This document shows, in pieces, positions 8,571 through 15,947 of a stretch of 24,585 bases of DNA. Where the stretch lies: NCBI GenBank assembly GCA_038246975.1, contig JBBRVJ010000032.1, positions 1 through 24,585 of the forward strand, given 5' to 3'. The translations under genes and the position numbers were made by a program. Source of the DNA: JAIYDJ01 sp038246975. Lineage in GTDB: Bacteria > Pseudomonadota > Alphaproteobacteria > Rhodobacterales > Rhodobacteraceae. Position 1 is the stretch's first letter. Each line of letters opens with the position of its first letter. A model generated the notes under the pieces. The model was not told where the DNA came from. It ran no database searches and was given only the letters and a program-made list of their open reading frames with translations.

Positions 8571-8602
8571 AGGTTGAGGGGTGCATGTCATGAGGTGTCG
8601 TT

Positions 8603-8929
8603 ATGATCGACTGGGGTCGGGTCAAAGACTTGAAGAGCGAAATTGGCGAGGCTGACTTTTCCGAAGTCGCCGCTCTGTTTCTGGAAGAAGCGGATGAGGT
8701 GATCGGACGCATTTCGGTCACCGCAGGGGCAGAAAAGCTGGAACAGGATCTGCATTTCCTGAAAGGTGCGGCGCTGAACCTCGGTCTCGCTCAACTGGCC
8801 GCGCTTTGCCAGGACGGGGAACGTCGGGCCGCCGCCGGGTTGACGGATGTCGATCTTAGCCCGCTCCGCGCTGCCTATTCAATGTCGCGCCAGATGTTTC
8901 TGGCCGAAACCGGCCCGATGGCCGCCTGA
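8603..8929 (+). CDS. Hpt (histidine phosphotransfer) domain protein
   Basis: A 108-residue, all-helical single-domain protein. HFLKGAALNLGL around His51 matches the Hpt signature HxLKGxAxNLG, so His51 is the expected phosphorylated residue that passes phosphate between receiver domains. A GAGG ribosome site lies six bases before the ATG. It is divergent from a receiver-phosphatase fusion, which suggests that this protein feeds phosphate to, or drains it from, Asp63 of that protein; this is inference from neighbourhood. No histidine kinase is encoded in the window, so the kinase must lie elsewhere. Its stop codon sits in a hairpin shared with the end of ilvA. Confidence 0.88.
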   Translation: MIDWGRVKDLKSEIGEADFSEVAALFLEEADEVIGRISVTAGAEKLEQDLHFLKGAALNLGLAQLAALCQDGERRAAAGLTDVDLSPLRAAYSMSRQMFLAETGPMAA

Positions 8930-8951
8930 TTCAGGACTTGCCTAAATCAGG
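8925..8951. terminator. Hairpin shared by two convergent gene ends
   Basis: CCTGATT (8925-8931) pairs with AATCAGG (8945-8951). Inside, after one mismatch, AGG (8933-8935) pairs with CCT (8941-8943) around a five-base loop. The structure covers the stop codons of both the Hpt gene and ilvA and works in either direction, so it is a candidate bidirectional terminator. No U-tract follows, and the efficiency is unknown. Confidence 0.5.
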
Positions 8952-10189
8952 AACTCGGCCAGAACCTCGTCATTGGTGATATCGCGATAGGCAAAGGCCG
9001 CCGCATCCAGCAGTGCGAACAGCCGGGCGAAACTCGCGGCTTCCTTGGTTTCGATCCCGATCAGGACCGACCCAAAGTTACGCGCCGACTTCTTGAGGTA
9101 TTCAAACCGGGCAATGTCGTCATCCGGCCCCAACATCCCAAGAAACTCCCGCAGCGCACCGGGGCGTTGCGGCATCCGAAGGATGAAATACTTCTTCACC
9201 CCGGAATAGCGTTGCGCGCGTTCCTTGACCTCGGGCAGCCTTTCGAAGTCGAAATTCCCACCCGACGTCACGCAGACCACCGTCTTGCCGACGATCTGAT
9301 CCGCCAGTTCCGGCAGCACATCGACCGACAGCGCACCCGCAGGTTCCAGAACGATCCCCTCGACGTTCAGCATTTCCAGCATGGTCACGCAGATACGGTC
9401 CTCAGGCGCCAACAGCACTTCTCCGGGCTTCACCCAGGACAACAGGCGATAGTTCGCCTCGCCGATTCGCGCGACCGCCGCCCCGTCAACGAACGAATTC
9501 ACCCGCGCCAGCTTCGTCGGTCCCCGCGCCACCAGTGCTGCCGTCAGGCTGGCCCCGCCCAGCGGCTCGACAAAGCGATACCCCGTCATCGGCGATTCGA
9601 CCCGCAGATAGGACGTCACCCCCGACGCCAACCCCCCGCCGCCGACCGGCAGGATCACCAGATCAGGCCCGCGGCCCAACTGGTCCAGCAGTTCGACCGC
9701 CACCGACGCCTGCCCCTCGATCACGTCGGGGTCATCGAAGGGCGACAGGAAATGCGCGCCCCGGTCGATGCAGAAGGTCTGCGCGGCGGCCAGAGTCTGA
9801 TCGAAGTAATCCCCGGTCAGCACGATCCTGACCTGATCGCCGCCAAAGGCCCGCGTCTTGTCGATCTTTTGCTGCGGCGTGGTCACGGGCATGAAGATCG
9901 TGCCCGTCACCCCGAAATGACGACACGCAAAGGCCACCCCCTGCGCATGATTGCCCGCACTGGCGCAGACGAAATCCGCGGCATCGGGCTTGCGGGCACG
10001 CAACTTTCGCATTGCAGTGAACGCGCCACGCAGCTTGTAACTCCGCACCGGCGACAGATCCTCCCGCTTGAGCCAGATCTCGGCACCGTAGCGCGCCGAC
10101 AAATGTTCGTTGCGCTGCAACGGAGTGCGCGGGAACAATTCGCGCAGGGCGCGGGTGGACTGGCGGGCGGCATCGCTGAAATCGCTCAT
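8942..10189 (-). CDS. ilvA: Threonine ammonia-lyase (threonine dehydratase)
   Basis: A 415-residue PLP enzyme of the threonine/serine dehydratase family that converts threonine to 2-oxobutyrate, the first step of isoleucine synthesis. The PLP lysine is Lys52 in SYKLRGAF; the substrate loop SAGNHAQG and the glycine-rich phosphate loop PVGGGGLASG are present. The last ~80 residues (from YFILRMPQRPGALREF) form a single ACT-like regulatory domain, which fits the roughly 400-residue form rather than the ~510-residue E. coli IlvA with two regulatory repeats. A catabolic role is possible but less likely without a degradation operon. Divergent from argG across about 100 bases. Confidence 0.92.
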   Translation of the reverse strand: MSDFSDAARQSTRALRELFPRTPLQRNEHLSARYGAEIWLKREDLSPVRSYKLRGAFTAMRKLRARKPDAADFVCASAGNHAQGVAFACRHFGVTGTIFMPVTTPQQKIDKTRAFGGDQVRIVLTGDYFDQTLAAAQTFCIDRGAHFLSPFDDPDVIEGQASVAVELLDQLGRGPDLVILPVGGGGLASGVTSYLRVESPMTGYRFVEPLGGASLTAALVARGPTKLARVNSFVDGAAVARIGEANYRLLSWVKPGEVLLAPEDRICVTMLEMLNVEGIVLEPAGALSVDVLPELADQIVGKTVVCVTSGGNFDFERLPEVKERAQRYSGVKKYFILRMPQRPGALREFLGMLGPDDDIARFEYLKKSARNFGSVLIGIETKEAASFARLFALLDAAAFAYRDITNDEVLAEFLI

Positions 10190-10230
10190 CCGCCTCGTCT
10201 AACGCGGGGCGTTGCAAAGGCCAATCGGTC

Positions 10231-10259
10231 TTGTTCCCTGACGCGAAAGCCAATAGAGG
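10231..10259 (+). promoter_or_regulatory. Possible promoter for argG
   Basis: TTGTTC (10231-10236), a 17-base spacer and TAGAGG (10254-10259) lie 33 bases before the argG ATG in the ilvA/argG divergent gap. The match to a sigma70 consensus is only moderate. I saw no clear repressor operator. Confidence 0.25.
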
Positions 10260-10292
10260 CGAATGCCAGTTGCAGTCCGATGGAGCCGCCCC

Positions 10293-11525
10293 ATGTCCGC
10301 ACCGAAGAAAGTCGTCCTCGCCTATTCCGGGGGCCTTGATACCTCGATCATCCTGAAATGGTTGCAGACGGAATATGGCTGCGAGGTGGTGACCTTCACC
10401 GCCGATCTGGGGCAGGGCGAGGAACTGGAACCCGCGCGCGCCAAGGCGGTTCTGCTGGGGATCAAGCCGGAAAACATCCATATCGTCGATGTCCGCGAAG
10501 AATTCGTGCGCGATTTCGTGTTTCCGATGTTCCGGGCGAATGCACTGTATGAAGGGCTGTATCTGCTGGGCACCTCGATCGCCCGCCCGCTGATCTCCAA
10601 ACACCTCGTACGGATCGCCGAAGAAACCGGCGCGGATGCCGTGGCGCATGGTGCGACCGGCAAGGGCAACGACCAGGTGCGGTTCGAATTGTCGGCCTAT
10701 GCCCTGAACCCGGCGATCAAGGTCATCGCGCCGTGGCGCGAGTGGAACCTTACCAGCCGCACCCGATTGATCGAATTTGCCGAGGCGAACCAGATTCCGA
10801 TTGCCATGGACAAACGCGGCGAGGCCCCGTTCTCGGTCGATGCCAACCTTCTGCACACCTCATCCGAAGGCAAGGCGCTGGAAAACCCGGGTAACGAGGC
10901 CCCGGATTATGTGTATCAGCGCACCGTTGCCCCCGAGGATGCCCCCGATACCCCGGAAATGCTGGAGATCACCTTCGAACGGGGCGATGCCGTGGCGATC
11001 AACGGCGAGCCTCTCAGCCCGGCCACCATCCTGACCCGCCTGAACGAAATCGGCGGGCGGCATGGGGTGGGGCGTCTCGATCTGGTCGAAAACCGCTTTG
11101 TCGGCATGAAATCGCGCGGCGTCTATGAGACTCCCGGTGGGACGATCCTGCTGGAGGCGCATCGCGGCATCGAACAGATCACGCTGGACGCCGGCGCGGG
11201 CCACCTCAAGGACAGCATCATGCCGCGCTACGCCGAGTTGATCTACAACGGCTTCTGGTATTCGCCGGAACGTGAAATGCTGCAGGCCCTGATCGACAAG
11301 TCCCAAGAGCATGTGACGGGCACCGTGCGCCTGAAACTCTACAAAGGCGTCGCCCGCACCGTGGCTCGGTGGTCCGATCACAGCTTGTATTCCGAAAAGC
11401 ATGTGACCTTCGAGGAAGACGCCGGCGCCTACGACCAGAAAGACGCCGCAGGCTTCATCCGCCTGAACGCCCTGCGCCTGAAACTGATCGCGACGCGGAA
11501 TGCGAGAGTGGCGAAGAAGGAGTAA
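10293..11525 (+). CDS. argG: Argininosuccinate synthase
   Basis: A 410-residue enzyme joining citrulline and aspartate with ATP to give argininosuccinate, the penultimate step of arginine synthesis. The N-terminal ATP pyrophosphatase loop AYSGGLDTS (residues 10-18) is intact, and family blocks such as GATGKGNDQVRFE and the KSRGVYETPGG segment are present; the length matches the family. I start at ATG 10293 because it follows TGGAG at good spacing and gives the standard N-terminus; the in-frame ATG at 10263 adds ten unrelated residues. It is the last housekeeping gene before the photosynthesis cluster and is followed by a strong GC hairpin. Confidence 0.96.
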   Translation: MSAPKKVVLAYSGGLDTSIILKWLQTEYGCEVVTFTADLGQGEELEPARAKAVLLGIKPENIHIVDVREEFVRDFVFPMFRANALYEGLYLLGTSIARPLISKHLVRIAEETGADAVAHGATGKGNDQVRFELSAYALNPAIKVIAPWREWNLTSRTRLIEFAEANQIPIAMDKRGEAPFSVDANLLHTSSEGKALENPGNEAPDYVYQRTVAPEDAPDTPEMLEITFERGDAVAINGEPLSPATILTRLNEIGGRHGVGRLDLVENRFVGMKSRGVYETPGGTILLEAHRGIEQITLDAGAGHLKDSIMPRYAELIYNGFWYSPEREMLQALIDKSQEHVTGTVRLKLYKGVARTVARWSDHSLYSEKHVTFEEDAGAYDQKDAAGFIRLNALRLKLIATRNARVAKKE

Positions 11526-11537
11526 TCCCTTCATTTT

Positions 11538-11599
11538 CTGTCCATAAATATCCTCGGGGGGTCCGGGGGGCAGACAGCCCCCCGGCCTGTCCACAAAAC
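11538..11599. terminator. GC-rich terminator-like intergenic repeat, copy 2
   Basis: Between convergent argG and bchO lies a perfect hairpin: CCGGGGGG (11563-11570), a 7-base loop and CCCCCCGG (11578-11585). It is preceded by an A/T-rich stretch (CATAAATATCC) and a G-run, and followed by CCACAAAAC. The element aligns along most of its length with the one at 124-186. It is a likely bidirectional terminator insulating argG from the photosynthesis cluster. Confidence 0.65.
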
Positions 11600-11600
11600 T

Positions 11601-12446
11601 TCACGCCAGAAACCGCAGCACCACCCCGGCCACCACATCCGCCGCTTCTTCCTGCGCCAGATGCCCCAGCCCCGGCAGGTCAACCCACTCCGCCCCCGGA
11701 ATTCGCGACGCGGCCCGTTCCGATACCCCCGGCGGCACGGTCTTGTCTAACGCCCCGGTGATCAGCAGAACGCGCGTTTGCACCGCAGGCAACCGCGACA
11801 GCAGTCCGTCCAGCTTCCACTGCGCCATCATCGCCAGCGTCGCATCGACATGGCCGGACGACCGGATCAGCGTCAGGTATTGCGCGCGGCCTTCGGCGTC
11901 GATCTCCGATCCGGTGGACGCCAGCAGGGCCGCCACCCGGTCCGGTGTGCCGGACAGCTTCGAGAACAGTTCGGGCACCATCGGCGTCGCGGCCAGAACC
12001 TTGGCCATCAGCGGGAACAGCCAGCCCGCAGCACCGTCAAAACTGCCAAGGGCGGCGTTGATGCCAATCACGCGGGACAGCGGCAGCATCTCGGCCAGGC
12101 GCAGCGCAATCGCCCCCCCCGCCGAATGGCCGATCACCGCATAGGGCTCCCACCCCTCGGCGGCACAAAGCCCCGCAATATCCTCGGCCATCGCATCGAC
12201 GCCGCAGCGCCTGCGCGACCCCATGCGGGTAAACCCCTGCCCCGGCAGGTCGATGGCTATGACCCGATAACCCGTCAGCAACGGCATGAGGTGACGCCAG
12301 CTATGCGTCGCCCCCCCCGCCCCGTGCAGCAGCAGGACCAGCGGCCCCTCCCCCATCTCCTGCACATGCCAAAGATGCGGCCGACAGGCGATGCGGCGCG
12401 AACAATCCCGATTCGGCCAATCGGCGGGCAGGGTCAGGGGGTGCAT
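11601..12446 (-). CDS. bchO: Mg-chelatase accessory alpha/beta hydrolase BchO
   Basis: A 281-residue alpha/beta-hydrolase-fold protein. The oxyanion region HGAGG (41-45), nucleophile elbow GHSAGG (Ser108), acid Asp234 in TGALDKTVPPG and His262 in GLGHLAQEE make a complete catalytic triad. BchO proteins are encoded next to bchD and bchI in purple bacteria and are thought to assist magnesium chelation; the actual reaction is not established. The start codon directly follows the bchD stop (TAGATG), so translation is probably coupled. It is the last gene of the crtA-bchI-bchD-bchO operon and marks the edge of the photosynthesis cluster. A general hydrolase would be the alternative, but context makes BchO very likely. 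Confidence 0.92.
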   Translation of the reverse strand: MHPLTLPADWPNRDCSRRIACRPHLWHVQEMGEGPLVLLLHGAGGATHSWRHLMPLLTGYRVIAIDLPGQGFTRMGSRRRCGVDAMAEDIAGLCAAEGWEPYAVIGHSAGGAIALRLAEMLPLSRVIGINAALGSFDGAAGWLFPLMAKVLAATPMVPELFSKLSGTPDRVAALLASTGSEIDAEGRAQYLTLIRSSGHVDATLAMMAQWKLDGLLSRLPAVQTRVLLITGALDKTVPPGVSERAASRIPGAEWVDLPGLGHLAQEEAADVVAGVVLRFLA

Positions 12447-14102
12447 CTAGTCCCCCAAAGCCGCCGACAGCACCGCCGACAGACGCTGGGCATCCGCACG
12501 GGGCAGCGGCACATAAGGCGCATCCAGCATTCCTGCCAGGACGCGTAACGACGGTTGCGGGCGGTTGCCGGTGTCGATCACCAGCGCCGGCGTGCCCTGC
12601 CCCCGCAACGCACGGGCCAACCGATGCGCATCCGCCTCGGCCAGGGCCCGGTCCGCCGTCCCGTCCAGCGCGATGTTGCCGCGCCCGTCGGTCAGCAGCG
12701 CCACCGTCGGCGTCATCCCCCGCGCGCGGGCCAGCACTGCCATCTCGAACGCCAGCTTCAGCCCTGCCGCCAGCGGCGTGCCGCCACCGCCCGGCAGCCC
12801 CGCCAACCGCCGCTTGGTCTGCACCAAAGACCGTGTCGGCGGCAGCATCACCTCGGCCCCCTGCCCGCGAAACGCCACCAGCGCCACATGGTCGCGCCGC
12901 GAATAGGCCTGCGCCAGCAGCAACTCCACCGCCCCCTTGGTTTCCGCCAGCCGCGCCATGGCCGACGACCCCGAGGCATCGACCGCAAAAATCAACAGCC
13001 GGTCCGAAGTTTCGGCAAACCGCTTGATCCGCAGGTCGGCCGCCCGGATCGCCAACCCACCCGTGCCACCCCGGCGCATCTGCTGCCAAGGGGCCGCCGC
13101 GCGCAGCGTAGAAACCAGATCAATCCGCAACCCCGACCCCGGCATCCCCGGACGCGGCGGCAGGGGCCGCCCGCGACGGTTGCCTTTGGTCACCGCCCCC
13201 GACCCGGCCCCCTTGGCTGCCTTCGCCGCCCGTCCCGCCTGCAACCGGGCCAGCAGGTCCGACGGCAGGGCGGCGCGGATCGCCTCCAGCAGAATGTCGT
13301 CGGGAATCCGGTCGTCCTGATCTTGCGGCGTTTCCGCTTCGGACTCGCCCGGATCGGGCGGCGGAGGAGGCGGATCGGGCTCCTCCTGCTCGGCCTGTTC
13401 GGGCACATCGCCGCGGTGGGCCAGCACCAGTTCGGCGGCGCGTTGCAAATCCTCTTCGGCGACTTCAACCCGACCAGACCACGCGGCCAACGCCCGCGCA
13501 CAAGCCAGCGCCAGCAGGGCCGCGCGCATCGACGTGATGCCCATCATCGTGGCCACCCGCATCAGTTGTGCCGCCGCATCGGGCGGGGTGCTGACCACCA
13601 TCGCCCGCGCAGCAGCCAGACGCGCGACGTCCAACTCTATAGCCTCCGTAGCCGACCAGCTCAGCGCGTCGAGGTCCACGAACAGCCCCAGCCTGTCGGT
13701 CAACGCGTTTGGCAAAGCCTCGTCATCCACGCCTTCGTCAAGTGCGATCAGACAGAACCCCGGATCGTCCAGACAGCGCGCCAGCCGGGCCGCCAGCCCC
13801 GCAGGACAGCGTTCCGCCATCGTCAGCACCAGCGCCGCCGGATGGTCCAGCACCCCCGCCGACCGCACCAACCGCCCACCGGCCAGCGTTCCGGCCAGAT
13901 CGACACCGCCATACAGCGCCGTATCATCCACCCCCGGATGCAACCGCCGCAATGGCAGCGGCAGCGCGTCCAGCGCCGCCGTCACCCGGTCGCGCACCGC
14001 CCCGGCGCGCGCCTTGATCCACAGGCCCTTGACCCCCGCCGGATCGATCGCCAGAACGGCCATCGCCAGTTCCGCCCGTTCCCATGGCGTCAAAGGGTCC
14101 AT
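12447..14102 (-). CDS. bchD: Magnesium chelatase subunit D
   Basis: A 551-residue D subunit of protoporphyrin IX Mg-chelatase, the first committed enzyme of bacteriochlorophyll synthesis, working as an AAA+ platform with BchI and the catalytic BchH. The N-terminal half is an AAA+-like domain without a normal Walker A. An acidic, proline-rich linker covers about residues 233-265, with six prolines in a row at 244-249. The C-terminal half is an integrin I/VWA domain with a MIDAS: Asp375-x-Ser377-x-Ser379, Thr442 in GGGTPL and Asp472 in TDGRGN. The ATG at 14102 shares one base with the bchI stop (TGATG); the frame is open further upstream to 14318 but lies inside bchI. The length fits Rhodobacter-type BchD. 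Confidence 0.96.
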   Translation of the reverse strand: MDPLTPWERAELAMAVLAIDPAGVKGLWIKARAGAVRDRVTAALDALPLPLRRLHPGVDDTALYGGVDLAGTLAGGRLVRSAGVLDHPAALVLTMAERCPAGLAARLARCLDDPGFCLIALDEGVDDEALPNALTDRLGLFVDLDALSWSATEAIELDVARLAAARAMVVSTPPDAAAQLMRVATMMGITSMRAALLALACARALAAWSGRVEVAEEDLQRAAELVLAHRGDVPEQAEQEEPDPPPPPPDPGESEAETPQDQDDRIPDDILLEAIRAALPSDLLARLQAGRAAKAAKGAGSGAVTKGNRRGRPLPPRPGMPGSGLRIDLVSTLRAAAPWQQMRRGGTGGLAIRAADLRIKRFAETSDRLLIFAVDASGSSAMARLAETKGAVELLLAQAYSRRDHVALVAFRGQGAEVMLPPTRSLVQTKRRLAGLPGGGGTPLAAGLKLAFEMAVLARARGMTPTVALLTDGRGNIALDGTADRALAEADAHRLARALRGQGTPALVIDTGNRPQPSLRVLAGMLDAPYVPLPRADAQRLSAVLSAALGD

Positions 14103-15106
14103 CAGGGCAAGACCTCGGCAATCGTCCGCGCGACACGTGCACCCGACCCCGCCTCGTCCAGCGGATCGCGGCGCAGACGGTGCGACAAGGCCGACGCCGC
14201 CACCGATTTCAGATGTGCCCGCGTCACCGCTTCCGCCCCTTCGTACGCCGCCTGCGCCCGTGCCGCGCGCAGCAGGGTCAATTCGCCGCGCAACCCGTCG
14301 GACCCCAACGCAATGCACAGCGCCGCGCAGTCGTGCAGCACGACTCCCGGTGTTTTCAGCACCTTCAACGCCTGCCGCGCCGTCAGGATCGCCTCGCGCA
14401 GCGCAGTATCCTGTGCGCGCCAGACGTCCATGAACGCGTCAAAGTCGTTCTCATAGGCATCGCGCCGCGTCATCACCTCGACCCGCGTTTCAATGTCACG
14501 TGGGCTGGTCACCTCGACCGACAGCCCGAACCGGTCGAGCAACTGAGGCCGCAACTCGCCCTCTTCGGGGTTGCCCGACCCGACCAGCACGAACCGCGCC
14601 GGATGGCGGATCGACAGGCCCTCGCGTTCCACCACATTCTCGCCCGACTGCGCCACGTCCAGCAGCAGGTCGACGATGTGATCTTCCAGCAGGTTCACCT
14701 CGTCGATATACAGATAGCCGCGATTGGCCCGCGCCAGCAGGCCGGGCTCGAACGCCTTTTCGCCCCGCGTCAGCGCCCGTTCGATGTCCAGCGCACCGAT
14801 CACCCGATCCTCGGTCACCCCCAGCGGCAAGTCGATCACCGGCGTGGGCCGCGCGATCACATTGTCAGACAGCACCCCGGCCCATTCCGGCACATCCTCG
14901 ATCCGCGCCGAGTTGACGGGGCATCCGACAACCGCACTAATCTCGGGCAGCAAGGCCGCCAGCGCGCGAACGGCGGTCGATTTGCCAGTCCCCCGGTCGC
15001 CGAACACCAGAACGCCGCCGATGCCGGGGTCGATTGCGGTCAGGACCAACGCCTGTTTCATCGCGGTTTGGCCAACGATGGCCGAGAAAGGAAAGGGTTG
15101 TCTCAT
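14102..15106 (-). CDS. bchI: Magnesium chelatase ATPase subunit I
   Basis: A 334-residue AAA+ ATPase that drives magnesium insertion together with BchD and BchH. Walker A GDRGTGKS (36-43), Walker B YLYIDEVN (131-138), sensor-1 region GSGNPEEG (177-184) and LLDRFGL (189-195) are intact, and the N-terminus FPFSAIVGQ is the usual BchI start. ATG 15106 is chosen for that reason and because it forms an ATGA overlap with the crtA stop; an in-frame extension to 15148 lies within crtA. A TGATG junction follows with bchD, consistent with balanced production of I and D. Confidence 0.97.
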   Translation of the reverse strand: MRQPFPFSAIVGQTAMKQALVLTAIDPGIGGVLVFGDRGTGKSTAVRALAALLPEISAVVGCPVNSARIEDVPEWAGVLSDNVIARPTPVIDLPLGVTEDRVIGALDIERALTRGEKAFEPGLLARANRGYLYIDEVNLLEDHIVDLLLDVAQSGENVVEREGLSIRHPARFVLVGSGNPEEGELRPQLLDRFGLSVEVTSPRDIETRVEVMTRRDAYENDFDAFMDVWRAQDTALREAILTARQALKVLKTPGVVLHDCAALCIALGSDGLRGELTLLRAARAQAAYEGAEAVTRAHLKSVAASALSHRLRRDPLDEAGSGARVARTIAEVLP

Positions 15107-15810
15107 GCAGCGTCCTTGGTTCGGGCAAGGGGACTTTTGCCGCCCCAAGTGCCCCAGTCTTCAACAATCGAAAAACGGGCATACAGTTCTTCGGCAAACC
15201 AACCCTCTTCCCGCACGGCACGGATCGCCCGACCATGCGGCCCATCGCCGCGCGCGAAATGCGCCATCGCGGCGGCATCCGGCCAGATCGAGAACGTCAC
15301 CTGATGCAGCAGGGGCAATTCGCCGATCCCGATCTTGAAGATCACATTCGGATCGGCCCCGATCACAGCCGAAATATCTGGCACGCGGCCCCAGAATTTC
15401 AACAGGATCGGCAGCCGCATCGTAGCGCGGGTCAGCGCGACGACCGGCCCATCCCCGAGGGGTGCGCTGGCTACGAACGGCTCTGCCCCCGCCCATTTCC
15501 CACGGGCAGAGGTGGGCGACAGCAAGACCGTCCAGCTTTCCGACGCATGTCGGCCCCAGCGCCGATAGACCGGTGCCTGCCGCAGATTTCGCCGGGCGGT
15601 TTCGGCGTCGGGCCAGGTCGCCAGAATCGCCCAGACCTGCATGTTCGGGCGCGGCGTGAAGCCTTCGCCGGTGCCCGATCCGCACAGCTTCCAGAACCCC
15701 ACATCGGGCATCGCCCGGAACGACAGACGCGCTGCGGCCATTTGCCCCAGAACCCACAGGCGCGCGGACAGCGAGGGAAACCGGTAAAGCGAAAGGCTGA
15801 CGGTTTGCAT
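15103..15810 (-). CDS. crtA: Spheroidene monooxygenase (spheroidenone formation)
   Basis: A 235-residue CrtA-type oxygenase that adds a C-2 keto group to spheroidene, giving spheroidenone, an O2-dependent step. Family blocks visible are FTPRPNMQVWAILATWPD near residues 60-80, the FWGRVPDIS region, IGADPNVIFKIGIGE and QVTFSIWPD. ATG 15810 (MQTVSLSLYRF) gives the standard N-terminus and length (close to 240 in Rhodobacter); the open frame upstream to 15957 crosses the promoter region and overlaps the start of crtI, so it is rejected. First gene of the operon with bchI-bchD-bchO. A TTGACA on the coding strand, inside an imperfect PpsR site, lies just upstream. Confidence 0.94.
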   Translation of the reverse strand: MQTVSLSLYRFPSLSARLWVLGQMAAARLSFRAMPDVGFWKLCGSGTGEGFTPRPNMQVWAILATWPDAETARRNLRQAPVYRRWGRHASESWTVLLSPTSARGKWAGAEPFVASAPLGDGPVVALTRATMRLPILLKFWGRVPDISAVIGADPNVIFKIGIGELPLLHQVTFSIWPDAAAMAHFARGDGPHGRAIRAVREEGWFAEELYARFSIVEDWGTWGGKSPLARTKDAA

Positions 15811-15840
15811 GAGGGTTCTGCCGTTTGTTCTGCAGGAAAG

Positions 15841-15858
15841 TGTCAACTTAGTTTGGCA
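15841..15858. promoter_or_regulatory. Imperfect PpsR/CrtJ site near crtA (one mismatch)
   Basis: TGT-N12-GCA differs from the PpsR consensus TGT-N12-ACA by one base. On the crtA coding strand it reads TGC-N12-ACA and contains TTGACA (15846 to 15841), a possible -35 element 30 bases before the crtA ATG. The pairing with the perfect site 56 bases away suggests cooperative binding, as described for CrtJ at separated sites. Inference from motif and position. Confidence 0.45.
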
Positions 15859-15914
15859 GGCTTTGCCGCGACAGAAAAGCCGAAAGGCCCTTTGCGGCCC
15901 TTCACAGCACATAT

Positions 15915-15932
15915 TGTAAATCTGACTAGACA
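15915..15932. promoter_or_regulatory. PpsR/CrtJ repressor site between crtA and crtI
   Basis: TGTAAATCTGACTAGACA is an exact TGT-N12-ACA palindrome, 15 bases before the crtI ATG. On the crtA strand it covers a TACAAT sequence that could be a -10 element. PpsR/CrtJ represses pigment genes under oxygen and light in Rhodobacter; here it would control crtA-bchIDO and crtI-crtB-tspO together. Confidence 0.8.
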
Positions 15933-15947
15933 GTATATCGTGATTCC

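Noticed and set aside
8485..8602. Stress-sigma (RpoE/RpoH-like) promoter for the receiver-phosphatase gene, based on TGATC and TTGACT on the minus strand
   Set aside because: No partner element at convincing spacing was found for either hexamer.
9167..10339. 390-codon open frame on the plus strand opposite ilvA
   Set aside because: Overlaps ilvA antisense and runs through the divergent promoter region into argG; basic low-complexity translation.
14103..14318. N-terminal extension of BchD by 72 residues
   Set aside because: Lies inside bchI, is Gly/Arg-rich and unlike the family; the TGATG junction gives a better start at 14102.
12555..14456. 633-codon open frame on the plus strand opposite bchD
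   Set aside because: Its translation is Arg/Pro/Gln-rich without any family motif and lies fully antisense to bchD and part of bchI. It is a by-product of GC-rich codon bias.
14084..15304. 406-codon open frame on the plus strand opposite bchI and crtA
   Set aside because: Antisense shadow of two recognised genes with Arg/Gln/His-rich low-complexity translation and no ribosome-binding context.
15880..15905. AAGGCCC...GGCCCTT near-repeat in the crtA/crtI gap as a possible hairpin
   Set aside because: On close reading the arms are not reverse complements beyond a few GC pairs, so no convincing stem forms.
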